Assembly (NCBI GenBank): GCA_020355945.1
Contig: CP070627.1
Coordinates: 5,031,178-5,038,068, forward strand
From: Candidatus Aminicenantota bacterium
GTDB lineage: Bacteria > Acidobacteriota > Aminicenantia > UBA2199
Reading direction: 5' to 3'
DNA: 6,891 bases
This document shows, one piece after another, positions 4,647 through 6,891 of the stretch (position 1 is the first letter of the stretch; every line of letters begins with the position of its first letter). Made by a program: the position numbers and the translations under genes. The notes beneath the pieces were generated by a model. The model had not been told where the DNA came from. It saw only the letters and a program-made list of their open reading frames with translations, and did no database searches.

Positions 4647-6891
4647 ATGAGTAAACTAAAAAAATTCCCATTCAGGGTATTTGGGGTGATGTTAACCCTG
4701 GTTTTATTGGTTTTTGGCAGTGCGCTTTTCCATGCGGAGCACAACCCTGCTGATGACCACATGGCCCAGGTGGCCGGGAAGAAGAAGTACGACACCGATC
4801 GGATCATGGTACAGGCCGACAGTTTTAAAGAAGCCAAACGAATCGCCAACGAACATGATCTCAAGGTGTTGAAAGACTTTAAAGCCCTTTCTAACAAGCG
4901 GGGACACTGGTACGGTGTATTCGCCAGGAAAAATAACAACACCACCCCTGTCGAAGAAATCGTATCTAACTTGCAGAACACACCGGGGATTCGTTATGCC
5001 GGGTTCGATTACCAGGTGTCCATTTTTCAAACACCTAACGATCCGAAATTCTCCGAGCTTTGGGGTATGCACAACACGGGTCAGACCGGCGGTACAGCGG
5101 ATGCTGATATTGATGCGCCTGAGGCCTGGGACCTGGCCACTGGCTCTTCCGGTGTGATTATTGCCGTGATTGATACGGGTGTGGATTACAACCATACCGA
5201 TCTCTCGCCCAACATGTGGCGCAATCCTGGTGAAGTGGCTGGCAATGGCGTGGACGATGACGGTAACGGCTATATCGATGACATCTACGGCATTGATGCC
5301 TATAACAGTGACAGTGATCCCTATGATGACCACTTCCACGGGACCCACTGCGCCGGGACGGTGGGCGCCAAAGGCAACGACGGGTTTGGTGTTGTAGGGG
5401 TCAACTGGGATGTAAAGATTATGGCGTTAAAGTTTTTGGGTTCCGGTGGTTCCGGCCCCACTTCCGGTGCCGTCACCTGTATGGACTACGTGATCGACCA
5501 GAAGCAGAAAGGGCAAAATATTATCGCCACCAGCAATTCCTGGGGCGGTGGCGGTGCAGACCAAAACCTGTTGGATGCTATTAATACCGCCGGTAACCTG
5601 GGGGTCCTTTTCGTCGCAGCAGCCGGTAACAACAGCGCCGACAACGATACCTATAACTATTACCCTTCCAACTATAACACCGAATACATTATCTCTGTAG
5701 CAGCCACGGACCACAACGATCAACTGGCCAGTTTCTCCAGTTGGGGCGCCAACAGTGTCGAGTTAGGTGCTCCCGGGGTAAGCGTTGTCAGTGACTCGCC
5801 CGGCAACGGATTCAGGACCCTGAACGGTACTTCCATGGCCACCCCCCATGTAGCTGGTGCCGTGGGACTACTGGCTTCGGTGTTTCCCAATGACACACCC
5901 CTGGAACGAAAAGCCAGGATTTGTGATTATGTGGACCCTATACCGGCCTTATCAGGAAAAACCATTACCGGCGGCCGTCTGAATGTATATCAAGCTGTGC
6001 AGTCGGCTCCCTTTGTGGTGGCTAAATTTTCCTGGACCAAGAATGGTGATTTGACCCGAGTATTCACTGATGAAAGCACAGCCAATTACTGTACTATTAC
6101 CGGCTGGAGTTGGAATTTTGGCGACGGGAATACCTCTACCCAGCAGAATCCGACCCACACCTATGCCTCGGCTGGTTTTTACGATGTGACCCTTACCGTG
6201 ACCGCCGACACCGGCGCCAGTGATTCCGAAACCCAGACCCTCTGGGCTGGTCCCAACCAGGCACCCACGGCTGACTTTACCTATTCTACTCCCGGGGGTT
6301 TCCAGGCCACATTCACTGACCAGAGCACCGATCCTGACGGCACCATTGCCGGTTGGAACTGGGATTTTGGCGACGGCGGCACCTCCACCCAGCAGAATCC
6401 CACCCATCAGTATCAATATCCCGGGACTTACAGTGTCACCCTGATTGCCACTGACGATGAAGGAGCCAGCGATTCCGTCACTAAAGATGTAGTGGTACCG
6501 CTGTCCTACTGTGCCTCATCCGCCAGCAGCGCCAACCCGGTGGCTATCACCAATGTTGAAATCGGGCCGTTATCAAATTCCTCCGGCAAGTCCACCTATT
6601 CCGATTTTATGAACATGACCGCTAATATGAACCGGGGTCAAACCTACACTGTCACCATTACCACGGACAGCAGCTTCTGGGATTGTTATACCCGCATCTA
6701 TATCGATTACAACTTAGACGGTGATTTTAACGATGCCAATGAAATCGCCTTCGAGGTATTCATCACCACCGGGTCTTATACCGGTGAAATGACCATTCCT
6801 TCCTCCGGAGTAGTTACGGGGAAGAAAGTGGGAATGAGAGTCTCTGCTAAGACCAACAGTTATCGTGCCCCCTGCGGTGACAGGGACGGTT
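4647..6891 (+). CDS. Secreted subtilisin-family (S8) serine protease with PKD repeats and GEVED domain, C-terminus cut by window edge
   Basis: 748 codons are open to the right edge. Residues 1-30 form a signal peptide: basic start, hydrophobic core at 11-28, cleavage probably near 26-30. Residues about 47-126 look like an I9 inhibitor prodomain, which folds the enzyme and is then removed. The S8 domain starts near NDPKF (131) and holds the full catalytic set: Asp176 (VIDTG), His231 (HGTHCAG), oxyanion Asn328 (AAGNN) and Ser396 (GTSMATP). An acidic loop at 200-212 (DDDGNG) probably binds calcium. PKD domains follow at about 456-535 and 539-618, each with the FGDG core. From 622 a GEVED-type domain begins with YC and contains an acidic loop at 687-699 (DxNxDGDF). 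The window ends just before the position of its namesake motif. The enzyme should be exported and degrade extracellular protein, with the PKD and GEVED modules serving adhesion or spacing. Any C-terminal sorting signal is out of view. Codon use is more GC-rich than in the minus-strand genes. Confidence 0.95.
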   Translation, partial: MSKLKKFPFRVFGVMLTLVLLVFGSALFHAEHNPADDHMAQVAGKKKYDTDRIMVQADSFKEAKRIANEHDLKVLKDFKALSNKRGHWYGVFARKNNNTTPVEEIVSNLQNTPGIRYAGFDYQVSIFQTPNDPKFSELWGMHNTGQTGGTADADIDAPEAWDLATGSSGVIIAVIDTGVDYNHTDLSPNMWRNPGEVAGNGVDDDGNGYIDDIYGIDAYNSDSDPYDDHFHGTHCAGTVGAKGNDGFGVVGVNWDVKIMALKFLGSGGSGPTSGAVTCMDYVIDQKQKGQNIIATSNSWGGGGADQNLLDAINTAGNLGVLFVAAAGNNSADNDTYNYYPSNYNTEYIISVAATDHNDQLASFSSWGANSVELGAPGVSVVSDSPGNGFRTLNGTSMATPHVAGAVGLLASVFPNDTPLERKARICDYVDPIPALSGKTITGGRLNVYQAVQSAPFVVAKFSWTKNGDLTRVFTDESTANYCTITGWSWNFGDGNTSTQQNPTHTYASAGFYDVTLTVTADTGASDSETQTLWAGPNQAPTADFTYSTPGGFQATFTDQSTDPDGTIAGWNWDFGDGGTSTQQNPTHQYQYPGTYSVTLIATDDEGASDSVTKDVVVPLSYCASSASSANPVAITNVEIGPLSNSSGKSTYSDFMNMTANMNRGQTYTVTITTDSSFWDCYTRIYIDYNLDGDFNDANEIAFEVFITTGSYTGEMTIPSSGVVTGKKVGMRVSAKTNSYRAPCGDRDG
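6102..6413 (+). repeat. Duplicated PKD core within the protease gene
   Basis: 6102-6164 and 6351-6413 are in-frame copies 249 bases (83 codons) apart. By direct comparison 49 of 63 bases match, and both encode an FGDG core followed by the same STQQNPTH peptide. Most silent differences are at third positions. The pattern fits an internal duplication of one PKD module, held since by purifying selection or partial gene conversion. Confidence 0.8.

Noticed and set aside
4704..5348. Open frame of 214 codons on the minus strand, antisense to the protease
   Set aside because: It lies fully inside the protease catalytic domain, whose motifs are unmistakable. Its translation is low-complexity and rich in Val, Ile and Gly, as expected of the mirror of a GC-biased gene.
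5952..6416. Open frame of 154 codons on the minus strand, with Gly-rich repeats
   Set aside because: It is antisense to the two PKD domains, and its repetitiveness mirrors the PKD duplication. No separate start signals are evident.

Overview
The window carries four protein-coding genes and no RNA gene, mobile element or CRISPR array. Three genes lie on the minus strand and one on the plus strand. Two are cut by the window edges: a membrane protein at the left and a secreted protease at the right. The organism looks like a bacterium with moderate, uneven GC content. It uses clear Shine-Dalgarno sites (AGGAGG, GAGGTG) and sigma70-like promoters (TTGATT-16-TATACT and TTGATT-16-TAAAAT), which argues against a typical Bacteroidota. 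Modular PKD/GEVED secreted proteases and FHA-type envelope proteins would suit a Candidatus Aminicenantes, Acidobacteriota or similar lineage. That placement is a guess; nothing here fixes the phylum.

Left half (1-3264, minus strand): a tightly coupled gene pair. The promoter-proximal gene (start at 3264) encodes a soluble protein of 671 residues with a Pro/Gly/Glu linker and a C-terminal region that keeps the GR and SRxH signatures of FHA domains, with insertions. Its stop codon abuts the start of the second gene (TAA then ATG at 1248). The second gene encodes a protein with at least eight membrane segments and a second FHA-like domain that lacks the usual phosphopeptide-binding residues. 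The rest of that protein lies beyond position 1. The pair may be an envelope or cell-wall assembly module, loosely like actinobacterial FhaA plus a RodA/FtsW-type protein. This is inference only.

Middle (3418-4395, minus strand): a family 2 glycosyltransferase of the rhamnosyltransferase-like kind, probably acting in surface polysaccharide synthesis. Its predicted promoter sits so close to the start codon that the mRNA would be almost leaderless.

Right half (4396-6891): a very AT-rich divergent intergenic region of 251 bases, then a secreted subtilisin-family protease reading rightward. The intergenic region has back-to-back promoters with identical -35 hexamers and spacers. Three separate dyad-symmetric elements fill the 80 bases between the two -35 boxes. 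The protease has a signal peptide, an I9-like prodomain, a complete S8 catalytic domain, two PKD repeats 83 residues apart and a GEVED domain that runs off the edge. The glycosyltransferase and protease may share control through the dyads. Every gap between genes is shorter than 300 bases.
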